From: Nocardia mikamii NBRC 108933
GTDB lineage: Bacteria; Actinomycetota; Actinomycetes; Mycobacteriales; Mycobacteriaceae
Assembly (NCBI RefSeq): GCF_001613505.1
Contig: NZ_BDCM01000012.1
Coordinates: forward strand, 1 to 64,000
DNA length: 64,000 bases
Reading direction: 5' to 3'
Numbering within the stretch: position 1 is the first letter of the stretch; every line of letters starts with the position of its first letter. Positions 43,009 through 51,614 of this stretch are shown here, piece by piece. Both the position numbers and the translations under genes were made by a program. Under the pieces are notes generated by a model. The model saw only the letters and a list, made by a program, of their open reading frames with translations. It had not been told where the DNA came from and did not search any database.

Positions 43009-43036
43009 GGCGCCGGATACCGGCACACCCCGATGC

Positions 43037-43052
43037 TTGAACATATGTTCGA
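43037..43052. promoter_or_regulatory. LexA (SOS) box candidate upstream of alkB-like gene
   Basis: TTGAACATATGTTCGA differs from the actinobacterial SOS box TCGAAC-n4-GTTCGA at one position. Its left half is also the -35 (TTGAAC) of a promoter whose -10 TAGATT (43060-43065) is 17 nt away. LexA bound here would block transcription of the DNA-repair-type gene that follows. Confidence 0.6.
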
Positions 43053-43059
43053 TAGAACG

Positions 43060-43065
43060 TAGATT
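43060..43065 (+). promoter_or_regulatory. -10 element for leaderless alkB-like mRNA
   Basis: TAGATT, 17 nt after TTGAAC and 7 nt before the ATG at 43073. The transcript should begin at the start codon. Confidence 0.5.
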
Positions 43066-43072
43066 CGAACGC

Positions 43073-43699
43073 ATGTCGACACCGCTGCAGAGATCGCTGT
43101 TCGACGGCTTCGGCGATATCGAACTGGGGCCTTTGGACGGCGTGCGCCGCACCCCGCTGACCGAGGGCGCGTGGATCGACCTGCTGCCGGGATGGTTGCA
43201 CGGAGCCGACGAACTGTTCGAGCGGCTGGCCACTCGCGTGCCGTGGCGAGCCGACCGCCGCCCGATGTACGACCGCGTGGTGGACGTGCCGCGTCTGCTA
43301 CGGCACTACGGCGAGAACGAGCCCTGGCCGGATCCGATCCTGCAGGACGCCCGCGCCGCCCTCAGCGGCCATTACGGCCCGGAACTCGGCGAACCGTTCC
43401 ACACGGCCGGTCTGTGCTACTACCGCGACGGCCAGGACAGCGTCGCCTGGCACGGCGATACCGGTGGCCGCGGTTCCACCCACGACACCATGGTCGCGAT
43501 CCTGTCGATCGGTGCCCCGCGGGCCCTGCTGCTGCGTCCGCGCGGCGGCGGCGCGAGCATCCGCTATCACGTCGGGCACGGCGATCTTCTCGTAATGGGC
43601 GGCTCCTGCCAGCGCACCTGGGAACATGCGGTGCCGAAGACACGGCGGCCGGTGGGTCCGCGGATCAGCATCCAATTCCGTCCGCGCGGGGTTCGCTGA
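43073..43699 (+). CDS. AlkB-like 2-oxoglutarate/Fe(II) dioxygenase
   Basis: A 208-residue dioxygenase of the AlkB family, which removes alkyl damage from DNA or RNA bases by oxidation. The Fe(II) ligands are visible as HGD in VAWHGDTGG and the His in TWEHAVPK, with the 2-oxoglutarate Arg in RISIQFRPR. The central LCYYRDGQDSVAWHGD is typical of bacterial AlkB-like proteins near ALKBH2/3. It lacks any extra domain. ATG 43073 is leaderless by its promoter position. The SOS-like box upstream supports a repair role. Confidence 0.85.
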   Translation: MSTPLQRSLFDGFGDIELGPLDGVRRTPLTEGAWIDLLPGWLHGADELFERLATRVPWRADRRPMYDRVVDVPRLLRHYGENEPWPDPILQDARAALSGHYGPELGEPFHTAGLCYYRDGQDSVAWHGDTGGRGSTHDTMVAILSIGAPRALLLRPRGGGASIRYHVGHGDLLVMGGSCQRTWEHAVPKTRRPVGPRISIQFRPRGVR

Positions 43700-43734
43700 C
43701 AACCCGGCGACGGCGGATTGTCACCGTGGCCCGC

Positions 43735-43740
43735 TAGATT
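43735..43740 (+). promoter_or_regulatory. -10 element for leaderless HD-protein mRNA
   Basis: TAGATT, 6 nt before the ATG at 43747. No ribosome-binding site is present, so a leaderless start is likely. The same hexamer serves the alkB-like gene upstream. Confidence 0.4.
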
Positions 43741-43746
43741 GGGCGG

Positions 43747-44487
43747 ATGGAGTCCATCGGGGCGGGAATTCTGGCGGCCATGCCGTTGCACACACTCAGC
43801 GATGTGCACGGCGAGGAAGGGCTGCGGCAGCGGCTGCTGCTCGAGTCGCAGCGCAAACTGGCCGATCCCGAACGGGTCGACGCGGCACTGGAATTCGTGG
43901 CCCACCTGCACCGCGACGACAACTACGGCCGCGAGCCGTATCTGAATCATCTACTGCGGGTGGCGATCCGCATCGTGAGCCACTACGAGGTGCACGACAC
44001 CGATCTGGTGCTCGCCGGACTCCTGCACGATGCGGTGGAGGATCACGCCGCCGACCTGGTCGCCCTCCGCGGTGAGCACGATCCGGACGAGGACTCCGCA
44101 GCGGCGGCACTCGCGGTGCTGACCCGGCGGTTCGGCGAACGCGTATCGAATCTCGTTGCGGCGGTGACCAATCCGGCTCACGATTCGGACGAGGACCGGC
44201 ATATCCGATATCGCGACCACGTCGCCGCGAGCCTGGACCGCGATCCGTGGGCCCGGGTGGTGAAGATCTCCGACTTCACCGACAACGGCGTCGGCATCCT
44301 CTACGCCGACGAACAGGCCGTCATGTCGAAACTCGCCACCAAATACCGGCCGCTCACCGCGGTCTACCGCGAACTGATCACCCGCGCGGACACGCCGCTG
44401 GCCCCGCATGTCAAGCAGCACATTCTCGAACAGCTCGACACCGCCGACGCCCGCTTCGACGTGATCCTCGCCGCCGGGGACGATTGA
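43747..44487 (+). CDS. HD-domain phosphohydrolase
   Basis: A 246-residue metal-dependent phosphohydrolase-type protein. His ligands are in LNHLLRVAIRI, LLHDAVEDH carries the HD pair near residue 94, and KISDFTDN provides the late Asp. This is the hydrolase half of RelA/SpoT-type proteins, without synthetase or TGS domains, so it could cleave (p)ppGpp-like or other nucleotides. Its own promoter suggests independent expression from the alkB-like gene 47 bp upstream. It is convergent with the DUF4334 gene. Confidence 0.82.
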   Translation: MESIGAGILAAMPLHTLSDVHGEEGLRQRLLLESQRKLADPERVDAALEFVAHLHRDDNYGREPYLNHLLRVAIRIVSHYEVHDTDLVLAGLLHDAVEDHAADLVALRGEHDPDEDSAAAALAVLTRRFGERVSNLVAAVTNPAHDSDEDRHIRYRDHVAASLDRDPWARVVKISDFTDNGVGILYADEQAVMSKLATKYRPLTAVYRELITRADTPLAPHVKQHILEQLDTADARFDVILAAGDD

Positions 44488-44491
44488 GCGG

Positions 44492-45043
44492 TCAGGAGCG
44501 GTCGCGGCGCAGGATGAAGAAGTAAGGGTCGCTCAGCCCGCGCATATCCATCACGCCGAGCAGGGTGTCCTCGTCGACGCGACGGAAGATGTCGACGATG
44601 GGCAGGTGGTCGTAGATCATGGCCGCGCTGACCTTGCCGCGGAATTCGATCTCGCGCAGGCGCGCACGACCGGCGCGGGTCCGCAGCAGCGGGCGCAACG
44701 CCGGGAGCATTCGCCGCGCCGCCCGGAATCCCGCCGCCGGGAGGGTTCCGGCCAGGCCCAGCGGCACCCGGCGGGGATCGACCGGAAAGACCCGGCCGTC
44801 CGGCCCGGCGAACAGCAGCGGCTGCACCTCGTCCGGAGAGTCGAACTGCTTTCCATACCAGCCGGATTCGACGAGCACACCGGCCCACGGATGTCCGGTG
44901 TCCAGTTCGTCGCCGGTCCAGCGGCCGGTGGTGATCTCGGCGACCGCGACCTCCGGCAGGCTGTCGTACAGCTGCCACGCCTGCTCCGGGGTCGCGCGAC
45001 CCGCGCGAAGTTCCGCCAGACGGGCCGTACCGGCACCAGCCAT
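44492..45043 (-). CDS. GXWXG/DUF4334 domain protein
   Basis: A 183-residue protein of the actinobacterial GXWXG plus DUF4334 type. The GRWTGDELDTGHPWAG segment near residues 41-56 is the GXWXG domain; the C-terminal AMIYDHLPIVDIFRRVDEDT and LLGVMDMRG match DUF4334. These proteins have a lipocalin-like fold and unknown function. ATG 45043 follows GGAGG by 5 nt. It is divergent from the serpin gene, 295 bp away. Confidence 0.85.
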   Translation of the reverse strand: MAGAGTARLAELRAGRATPEQAWQLYDSLPEVAVAEITTGRWTGDELDTGHPWAGVLVESGWYGKQFDSPDEVQPLLFAGPDGRVFPVDPRRVPLGLAGTLPAAGFRAARRMLPALRPLLRTRAGRARLREIEFRGKVSAAMIYDHLPIVDIFRRVDEDTLLGVMDMRGLSDPYFFILRRDRS

Positions 45044-45244
45044 CCCTACCTCCTGGACCTTTCGCGGAGCGTTCCGCCCGGGGAAGGATGACATACATCG
45101 GCCGGGACACCTCAACACGTTCGGCCACGAAGACGTAGTTTCGGCCACTGTTTCCCCGGGCGTGACGCAGACCACGCGCCGGAGGCCTGGACCTCGAGTG
45201 CGGTTGAGGAACCAGACTCGTGGGCAGATCGGTTCCGGCCGATC

Positions 45245-45331
45245 GTCCGGACCATCAGGCTCCGGACGCGCCCCTGCCGCCCACGTACACCCCGGCAGGG
45301 GCGCACTGCTGTCGGCGCCCGTCGGTAGGCT
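45245..45331 (+). promoter_or_regulatory. Inverted repeats and -10 upstream of the serpin gene
   Basis: GTCCGGA/TCCGGAC arms (45245-45251 and 45261-45267) are followed at once by a perfect 12-bp inverted repeat (45268-45279 and 45293-45304). TAGGCT (45326-45331) then lies 7 nt before ATG 45339, implying leaderless mRNA. The repeats reach the -35 position and may be operators. The remaining bases toward 45044 show nothing else. Confidence 0.45.
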
Positions 45332-45338
45332 TTCGCCC

Positions 45339-46481
45339 ATGCAGCCGAGCCTCGCGCCCGATGTGGCCGCCTCCAACGACCTCACCGGAAAGTGGTGCGC
45401 CGCAGCGGGTTCCGAGGATTTCGTCCTGTCCGGCTGCGGGATCTGGCCGCTGCTCGCACTCCTGGCCGCGACGGCCGGTGAGCCGGCCCGCGGCGAGCTC
45501 ACCGCGGCGGCCGGCATTCCCGCGGCATCCGCCCACGACGCCGCGATCACCCTGCTGCGGCGGATCGAGGCCGCCGAATCGGTGCGCGCGGCACTCGGAG
45601 TGTGGGTGCGCGACGATATCGCGCTGCGCGAGGAGTGGATCGCCACCCTGCCGCCGGGGACGATCGCCGCGCTGCGCGGTCCGGACGGGCTCGACGGCTG
45701 GGCGCGTCGCCATACCGACGGCCTGATCGACCGTTTCCCGGCCCGGATCGGCTCGGCGACCGCCTGCGCGCTGGCCACCGCCGTCGTCGCCCGCACCGCG
45801 TGGCAGCAGAGCTTCCACGCCGATGTGCTGGAACCGTCGAGCGGTCCGTGGCGGGGCCACCGCGGGCCCGCTCTCGCGCGGTACAGCACCGACCTCGGCG
45901 ATGCCGCCGTGCTGCTGGCCGGCACGCCCGTCTCGCGCGTGGTGGTGCGCGGCACATCCGATCTGGATGTGCATCTGCTGCTGGGCGAGGACGGTGTCAC
46001 CGCCCCGGCGGTGCTGGCGGCCGGGCTCGGGGCTCTCGACGGTTCGGTGGAGACGCGCCGGCCCGGACTCGGCACCGCAGCTCCGGGACTCGAGGCCCGG
46101 CAGGTGACCGCCGTATCGGACACTCTGCGAATCCAGGTGCCGCCCTTCGCCGTTCGATCCACCCACGACCTGCTGCGCGCGCCGGAGCTGTTCGGCCTGA
46201 CCGCGGCGAGCACCGCCGCGGACAACCCGTTCCCCGGCCTCTCGCCGGTCGCGCTGCGGGTGACGGCGGCCGCCCAGGACGTCTGCGCCCGGTTCACCGC
46301 CGACGGTTTCGCGGCCGCGGCCGTCACCGCGATCCTCATGGAACCGACCGGGATGCCACCAGCGCCGGCCGCCGCGCTGATGATCGCGGTGAACTTCGAC
46401 CGTCCCTTCGGCTTCCTCGGCGTCCACCGCCCCACCGGACTGGCGATCGTGGCCGGGTGGATCGCCACTCCGGCGTCGTGA
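45339..46481 (+). CDS. Serpin family protein
   Basis: A 380-residue cytoplasmic serpin-like protein without a signal peptide. The N-terminal VLSGCGIWPLLALLAATA corresponds to the serpin helix B/C region, and the C-terminal FDRPFGFLGVHRPTGLAIVA is the serpin signature (FxxDHPFLF-type). The shutter Asn/Thr and the reactive-loop hinge (about residues 320-345, MEPTGMPPAPAAAL) are divergent; the Ala-rich hinge expected of an inhibitor is not clear, so inhibition is uncertain. Serpins are uncommon in actinobacteria. It is followed by a permease gene 65 bp downstream. Confidence 0.75.
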   Translation: MQPSLAPDVAASNDLTGKWCAAAGSEDFVLSGCGIWPLLALLAATAGEPARGELTAAAGIPAASAHDAAITLLRRIEAAESVRAALGVWVRDDIALREEWIATLPPGTIAALRGPDGLDGWARRHTDGLIDRFPARIGSATACALATAVVARTAWQQSFHADVLEPSSGPWRGHRGPALARYSTDLGDAAVLLAGTPVSRVVVRGTSDLDVHLLLGEDGVTAPAVLAAGLGALDGSVETRRPGLGTAAPGLEARQVTAVSDTLRIQVPPFAVRSTHDLLRAPELFGLTAASTAADNPFPGLSPVALRVTAAAQDVCARFTADGFAAAAVTAILMEPTGMPPAPAAALMIAVNFDRPFGFLGVHRPTGLAIVAGWIATPAS

Positions 46482-46546
46482 ACCGGCCCTCCACACGCGG
46501 GCGGACCGGCACGCGCCGACGTGCGCCGTGGTGCGATGATGGCCGG

Positions 46547-47791
46547 ATGTCCGAACCGGGGGCGCCCGAGCGCAGCGCGCGGGACCCGGAGCCGGAGGAA
46601 GCCTCCGCACCGCGTTTCCTGGACTGGATCCGCATCGCCGTCCTCGCGGCCGGTGTCCTGTGCGTGCTGACCGGATGGCTGCCACGTGCCGACGCCGAGG
46701 CGAACATGCGCCGGATCGGACCGCTGCTGCTGTTCCTCGGCAGCGTGATCGTGCTGGCCCATCTGGCCCGGCGCGCACAGGTTTTCGACGTGATCGCCCA
46801 TCGGATCGCGATCGCCGGGCGGGGGCGCTATCCGGCGCTGTTCGTGCTCTGCGTCGGCTTCGCGGCCGTGACGACGATGGTGCTCAACCTCGACACCACC
46901 GCGGTCCTGCTGACACCGGTCATGCTGGCCCTGGCCCGGCCCGCGCGGATTCCTCCGTTGCCGCTGGCGATGACCACGTTGTGGCTGGCGAATACCGCGA
47001 GCCTGCTGCTGCCGGTGTCCAACCTCACCAATCTGCTCGCCGCCGACCGGATCGGACTCGATGCCACCGGATTCGCGGCCAGAATGTGGCTGCCCCAGCT
47101 GATCTCGCTCGCCGCGACCATGGCGGCCCTGTGGATCTGGTACTGGCGGCGCGGCCGCCGCGGCACCGATCGCTACGTGGCACCGCCCCCGATCCGGCTG
47201 GGAAGTGCACGGGAACGGGCGCTGTTCGCGACGGCCGGCGGTGCCTGCGCGCTGTTCGTCCTGGCGATTCCGTTCGTCGGCGACCACATCGGCTACGCGG
47301 CGCTCGCCGCGGCCGTCCTCGCCATCGCCGGATTCGCCGTGTTCGACCGCGATGCGCTGCGGCCGTCGCTGATCCCGTGGCAGCTGCTGATCTTCGTGAT
47401 CGGGTTGTTCCTGGTCATCCCGACTCTGGGCCGCTACGGACTCTCGGATCTGATGGCCGCGCTGATCGGCACGGATTCCGGTGCGGCCGGGGCCTACCGC
47501 GCGGCCGGGGCGGGCCTCGGGCTGTCGAATATCGTCAACAATCTGCCCGCCTACACCGCGGGTGAGGCGGTGATACCGCCCGAGCACCGAAACCAGCTGC
47601 TGTCCTTGCTGATCGGGACGAATGTCGGCGCGATCGCCACCCCGTGGGCCTCACTGGCGACGCTGCTGTGCCTGGAGTTCTGCCGCTCCCACGCGGTCCG
47701 GGTGCCGCCGGTGCGGTTCGTCTGCACCGGCCTGGCGCTGGCGGTGGTCGCGACCGCGGGTGCGGTGGGCGGCGTTCTGCTCACGGGCTGA
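46547..47791 (+). CDS. SLC13/ArsB-like ion transporter
   Basis: A 414-residue membrane protein with 10-12 hydrophobic helices after a 25-residue acidic start. NLDTTAVLLTPVMLALA and the later LSNIVNNLPAYTAGEAV form the paired substrate-binding motifs of the ion transporter superfamily, as in ArsB and NhaD. TANTASLLLPVSNLTN is a further family motif. Arsenite, citrate or a similar anion could be the substrate; no arsenate reductase or ArsR gene is nearby. Its end overlaps the convergent TetR gene by 11 bp. Confidence 0.82.
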   Translation: MSEPGAPERSARDPEPEEASAPRFLDWIRIAVLAAGVLCVLTGWLPRADAEANMRRIGPLLLFLGSVIVLAHLARRAQVFDVIAHRIAIAGRGRYPALFVLCVGFAAVTTMVLNLDTTAVLLTPVMLALARPARIPPLPLAMTTLWLANTASLLLPVSNLTNLLAADRIGLDATGFAARMWLPQLISLAATMAALWIWYWRRGRRGTDRYVAPPPIRLGSARERALFATAGGACALFVLAIPFVGDHIGYAALAAAVLAIAGFAVFDRDALRPSLIPWQLLIFVIGLFLVIPTLGRYGLSDLMAALIGTDSGAAGAYRAAGAGLGLSNIVNNLPAYTAGEAVIPPEHRNQLLSLLIGTNVGAIATPWASLATLLCLEFCRSHAVRVPPVRFVCTGLALAVVATAGAVGGVLLTG

Positions 47792-48353
47792 CCACGGCGA
47801 GCACCACCTGCCGCACGGCCGTTCGTAATCTCGCACTCTCGCCCTCGCGCACCGCGGCGAGGGCGTAATCGCTGCCCAGCATGCCGAACAGCAGGTGACC
47901 GACCGCCTCGGCGTCGAGGTCCGGTCGCGCCTCGGTCAGCAGCTTCGTGATGTGTTCCGCCCAGGTGGCATGGAATTCGGAGGTGCGCGGATGCGGGGGC
48001 ACGCTGCGGTAGGCGGCGACCATCAGTTCGACGTTGTCGGCGACCATCGTGGCCATCGCGTCGAAGAAGGCGAGCAGCCGCTCCCCCGCCGGCGCGCCCG
48101 GGCCCAGCGGCGGCGGGCCGTCGGTGATCGCCGCCCGCAGCGTTTCGGCCGGTTCGGCGACCATCGCGTGCAACAGCCCGGCGCGCGAGCCGAAACGATG
48201 AAACACTGTGCCTTTGCCGACTCCCGCCGTGGCCGCCACTCGGTCCATGGTCACGGCCTCGGCCCCACCCTCGGCCAGCAGCGCCCGAGTCGCATCGAGG
48301 ATCGCACGGCGGTTGCGCGCCGCATCGGCTCGTTCTCTGCGCTGCTGCGCCAC
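47781..48353 (-). CDS. TetR family transcriptional repressor
   Basis: A 190-residue TetR regulator with helix-turn-helix TAGVGKGTVFHRFGSRAGLL near residue 39. The C-terminal ligand domain has a GMLGSDYAL segment typical of the family. GTG 48353 has GGAG upstream at good distance; a longer frame exists but reads through the operator. It is divergent from a zinc-type oxidoreductase gene with a large inverted repeat between, so it probably represses it. Confidence 0.88.
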   Translation of the reverse strand: MAQQRRERADAARNRRAILDATRALLAEGGAEAVTMDRVAATAGVGKGTVFHRFGSRAGLLHAMVAEPAETLRAAITDGPPPLGPGAPAGERLLAFFDAMATMVADNVELMVAAYRSVPPHPRTSEFHATWAEHITKLLTEARPDLDAEAVGHLLFGMLGSDYALAAVREGESARLRTAVRQVVLAVVSP

Positions 48354-48380
48354 TGTGCACTCCAGTCCCGTTGACAAACC

Positions 48381-48429
48381 TGACCGACGGTCCATATTCT
48401 TCCCGTCGGAATATCTGGACCGTTAGTCA
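48381..48429. promoter_or_regulatory. Imperfect inverted repeat, likely TetR operator
   Basis: Left arm 48381-48399 and right arm 48409-48429 share TGAC, ACGGTCCA and TATTC in mirrored order with a 2-nt bulge and two mismatches. It lies 27 bp from the TetR start and 15 bp from the oxidoreductase start, so one bound repressor could block both genes. Confidence 0.55.
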
Positions 48430-48444
48430 AGTTATGAGGTCGAT

Positions 48445-49422
48445 ATGCAGGCAATCGTAATGGCCGGGGTCGGCGGCCCGGAGGTCCTCGTCCCGCGCGA
48501 TGTGGACGAACCCACCCCCCAGCCCGGCGAGATGCTGATCCGAGTGGAGGCGGTGCCCGTGCTGTACCCGGAGACGATGTTGCGTTCGGGCATGTACCCG
48601 ACACCGAAGCCGACGCCCACGGTTTTCGGGACCCAGGCGGTCGGCGTCGTCACCGCCGTCGCCGACGACGTCGACCCGGAATGGAAAGGGCAGCGGGTCC
48701 TGGTGGCGCGCAACGACTTCGGCAGCTATGCCGAGTGGATGTGCGCCCCCGCCGAATCCGCGGTCCGCATCCCGGACGGACTGGCCGGCGATGCCGCCGC
48801 GGCGGTCGCGATGAGCGGATCGGTGGCCCTCGCCCTGCTGGACGCCGCGGCACTCACCGGTACCGAAACCGTCCTGATCGAGGCCGCGGCCACCGGCATC
48901 GGCGGTTACCTCACCCAGTTGGCGGCCCGATCCGGCGCCGCGCACATCATCGCCACCGCCGGCGGAGCGGCCAAAACGGAGCGCGCGCGCGAACTCGGCG
49001 CGCACACGGTCGTCGACCACCGCGATCCGGACTGGCCGCGACATCTCGGCGAACGCCTCGAAAACACCACTGTCGACGTGGTTTTCGACTCGATCGGCGG
49101 CGAGAGCGCCGCGGCCGTCCTCGATCTCATGACCCCGCTGCGGGGCCGGATGCTCGGCTACGGCTGGCTGTCCGGTGCCCCCGCCCAGGTCACGACCATG
49201 GATCTGATCATGCGTGGCCTCACCTTCACCGGCTGCTCCGGGCCGCAGTGGCTGGCCGGGGTGGCGGCGAAGCGGGCGGCGGCATTCGAACTCGCCGCCG
49301 CCGGTGACCTCACGGTACTGATCGACAGCGTCCTACCGCTGACGGATGCGGCCGAGGCCCATCGACGGGTCGACGAGCGCGCGACCTTCGGCACGATCGT
49401 GCTGCGCCCCGAGACCGCCTGA
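48445..49422 (+). CDS. Zinc-type quinone oxidoreductase (MDR superfamily)
   Basis: A 325-residue medium-chain dehydrogenase/reductase. The GroES-like N-terminus is followed by a Rossmann domain with AAATGIGGYLTQLAA (nucleotide binding, near 150-164) and FDSIGGESA. The structural-zinc cysteine cluster is missing, so NADPH:quinone or enone reductase activity is more likely than alcohol dehydrogenase. GAGG lies 6 nt before ATG 48445. The divergent TetR gene likely regulates it. Confidence 0.85.
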   Translation: MQAIVMAGVGGPEVLVPRDVDEPTPQPGEMLIRVEAVPVLYPETMLRSGMYPTPKPTPTVFGTQAVGVVTAVADDVDPEWKGQRVLVARNDFGSYAEWMCAPAESAVRIPDGLAGDAAAAVAMSGSVALALLDAAALTGTETVLIEAAATGIGGYLTQLAARSGAAHIIATAGGAAKTERARELGAHTVVDHRDPDWPRHLGERLENTTVDVVFDSIGGESAAAVLDLMTPLRGRMLGYGWLSGAPAQVTTMDLIMRGLTFTGCSGPQWLAGVAAKRAAAFELAAAGDLTVLIDSVLPLTDAAEAHRRVDERATFGTIVLRPETA

Positions 49423-49436
49423 GCGCAGGACCCGGC

Positions 49437-49994
49437 TCACTTCGGTTGCGCCAGACAGAATGTCGTCTGCGGATCCGACAGGGTGATCACACTGTCGGAC
49501 TCCGGGCCGCACAGCGTGTCGTCGGATTGCCCGTCGATGCGCTGGGCGACACGGAAACTCGCATCCGCCGATGTGCAGTCGGCGTACTTGTAGCCACTGA
49601 GCGGTGAATCCGCGTAGCACAGGCCCGCTTTGAAATTCGGCGCCAGGCACAGATACGCCAGCGTGCCGCCGTTGAAAGTTTCCTCGTACGAGGTGAAATC
49701 GGCGCCGCAATCGACCTTGTCGTTGTGCACCTGCGCGACCTTGTAGACGGCCTTGTCGGAGGTGCAGGCGACCGGTTCGGTATCGGAATCGACGGCCGAG
49801 GCATTGATCACGTTGATGCAGTCACCGACCTTCGCGCGGGCGGTATCGGATTTGTTGTGATCCTTGGCGACCTGAACCCCCTTGTCGACACCCTTTTCCA
49901 CCGCCGAGCAACCGGTCGTGGCAAGGGTTACCGCCGCGACGATCGCCGGGGCGAGACGCAGCGCCGCGCGCGCTGTCGCCGAATTGAACCGCAT
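49437..49994 (-). CDS. lppU: LppU-type lipoprotein
   Basis: A 185-residue secreted protein. A basic start, a hydrophobic run (APAIVAAVTLATT) and a lipobox TTGC with Cys at 29 indicate a lipoprotein. The mature part has the LppU/SCO3897 pattern, VGDCINVINASAVDSDTEPV and CTSDKAVYKV, with several Cys that could form disulfides. Its role is unknown. ATG 49994 has AAGGTGG upstream. TACTGT about 30 nt before the ATG on the minus strand may be the -10. Confidence 0.82.
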   Translation of the reverse strand: MRFNSATARAALRLAPAIVAAVTLATTGCSAVEKGVDKGVQVAKDHNKSDTARAKVGDCINVINASAVDSDTEPVACTSDKAVYKVAQVHNDKVDCGADFTSYEETFNGGTLAYLCLAPNFKAGLCYADSPLSGYKYADCTSADASFRVAQRIDGQSDDTLCGPESDSVITLSDPQTTFCLAQPK

Positions 49995-50104
49995 CCGTTC
50001 CACCTTTTCTAGGTCAAGTGACCGGAACAGTATGCGGGCCCGGCGGGGATCCGGGAAATTTAGCGGGTTTGTCCGAATCCAGGAGCGCGGACCACGAGCG
50101 CGAC

Positions 50105-50362
50105 TCAGCCCGTGATCTCCCATTCGTGGATCGTCAGCTCGGAGGCACCGGTGGTGTGGATGGGATCGGTGAACACCAATTCCCTTGCGGCCGAGAGGTC
50201 TTCGGCCAGCACCAGGTATGCCCCGCCGCTGCCGTCGGTGAAGCGGCCGGTGCAATCCAGCTGACCTCGCGCCCGCACGTCGGCCAGCCATTCGCGGTGC
50301 GGTTCGATGACCGCGTCGGACCAGGCCGAAGTGCGCATCGCGAGAACGAGATATTTGATCAT
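50105..50362 (-). CDS. YciI-family protein
   Basis: An 85-residue protein of the YciI/dimeric alpha-beta barrel family. [11 protein letters not shown] starts the first strand, PHREWLADVRARGQL carries the conserved His and a Gly, and the C-terminal WEITG ends the last strand. Enzymatic function is unproven. ATG 50362 overlaps the nusB stop (ATGA), so it is translated with nusB. Confidence 0.82.
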   Translation of the reverse strand: MIKYLVLAMRTSAWSDAVIEPHREWLADVRARGQLDCTGRFTDGSGGAYLVLAEDLSAARELVFTDPIHTTGASELTIHEWEITG

Positions 50363-50862
50363 CACGCCCCGCCGTCGCGGCGGGTGGCGGCCGCGGCGGC
50401 GCGTACCTGGTCGGCCAGCGACACGATGCGGCCGAGCACGCCGTTGACGAACGCGGGCGAATCGTCGGTCGACAATTCCTTCGCCAGCTCGACGGCCTCG
50501 TCCACCGCCACCACGGGCGGAACGTCGTTGGCGTGGAACAACTCCCACACGGCCACGCGCAGAATGGCGCGGTCCACCGCGGGCAACCGGCCGAGGGTCC
50601 AGTCCTGCAGATAGGACTCGATGGTGCCGTCGACCCGGTCCAGATCGTCGGCGACGCCTTCGACGAGGGTGCGGGTGTAGGGATTCACCGGGGCGACCTG
50701 TTCGTCGCGACCGGCCAGGTCCAGACGCTCCACGACCAGATCGGCCGGGTCGACGTCCCGCGCCTCGGCCTCGAAGAGCAGATCCACGGCCCGGCGGCGG
50801 GCCTTGTGCCGGGCTCCGAGTTTCTTGTGGGTGGACTTCTTGTCCACGGGCTGATCAGCCAC
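50362..50862 (-). CDS. nusB: Transcription antitermination protein NusB
   Basis: A 166-residue NusB, part of the rRNA antitermination complex with NusE (S10). The family segment [19 protein letters not shown] is near residues 20-38, and [14 protein letters not shown] and [19 protein letters not shown] form the C-terminal helices. I use GTG 50862, 7 nt after a GATAAT element, instead of ATG 50871 that lies inside that element; the latter adds three residues. It is downstream of efp by about 100 bp on the same strand. Confidence 0.92.
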   Translation of the reverse strand: MADQPVDKKSTHKKLGARHKARRRAVDLLFEAEARDVDPADLVVERLDLAGRDEQVAPVNPYTRTLVEGVADDLDRVDGTIESYLQDWTLGRLPAVDRAILRVAVWELFHANDVPPVVAVDEAVELAKELSTDDSPAFVNGVLGRIVSLADQVRAAAAATRRDGGA

Positions 50863-50869
50863 GATCACC

Positions 50870-50875
50870 ATTATC
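50870..50875 (-). promoter_or_regulatory. -10 element for leaderless nusB mRNA
   Basis: Minus-strand GATAAT ends 7 nt before GTG 50862. If used, nusB has its own promoter in addition to readthrough from efp. Confidence 0.35.
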
Positions 50876-50970
50876 CCGTTCGCAGTGTCGACGGCGGCGC
50901 GTGCGATACCGGAAAGCCGGTACGCGCGCGCCGCCCATGGTTCCGGCGCCGGGCCGGTGGATCCGGAGAG

Positions 50971-51534
<564 letters not shown>

Positions 51535-51614
51535 TGTCCTCGGATCTCCTTGTTAGTACTGTTCGACGTTCTGTAGGCCGGGCCGTAGGGCCCCGCCCGG
51601 TGGGGCAGCCGGGG

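Noticed and set aside
43718..43723. TTGTCA as the -35 of the HD-domain gene
   Set aside because: It is only 11 nt from the -10, too close for a sigma-A promoter.
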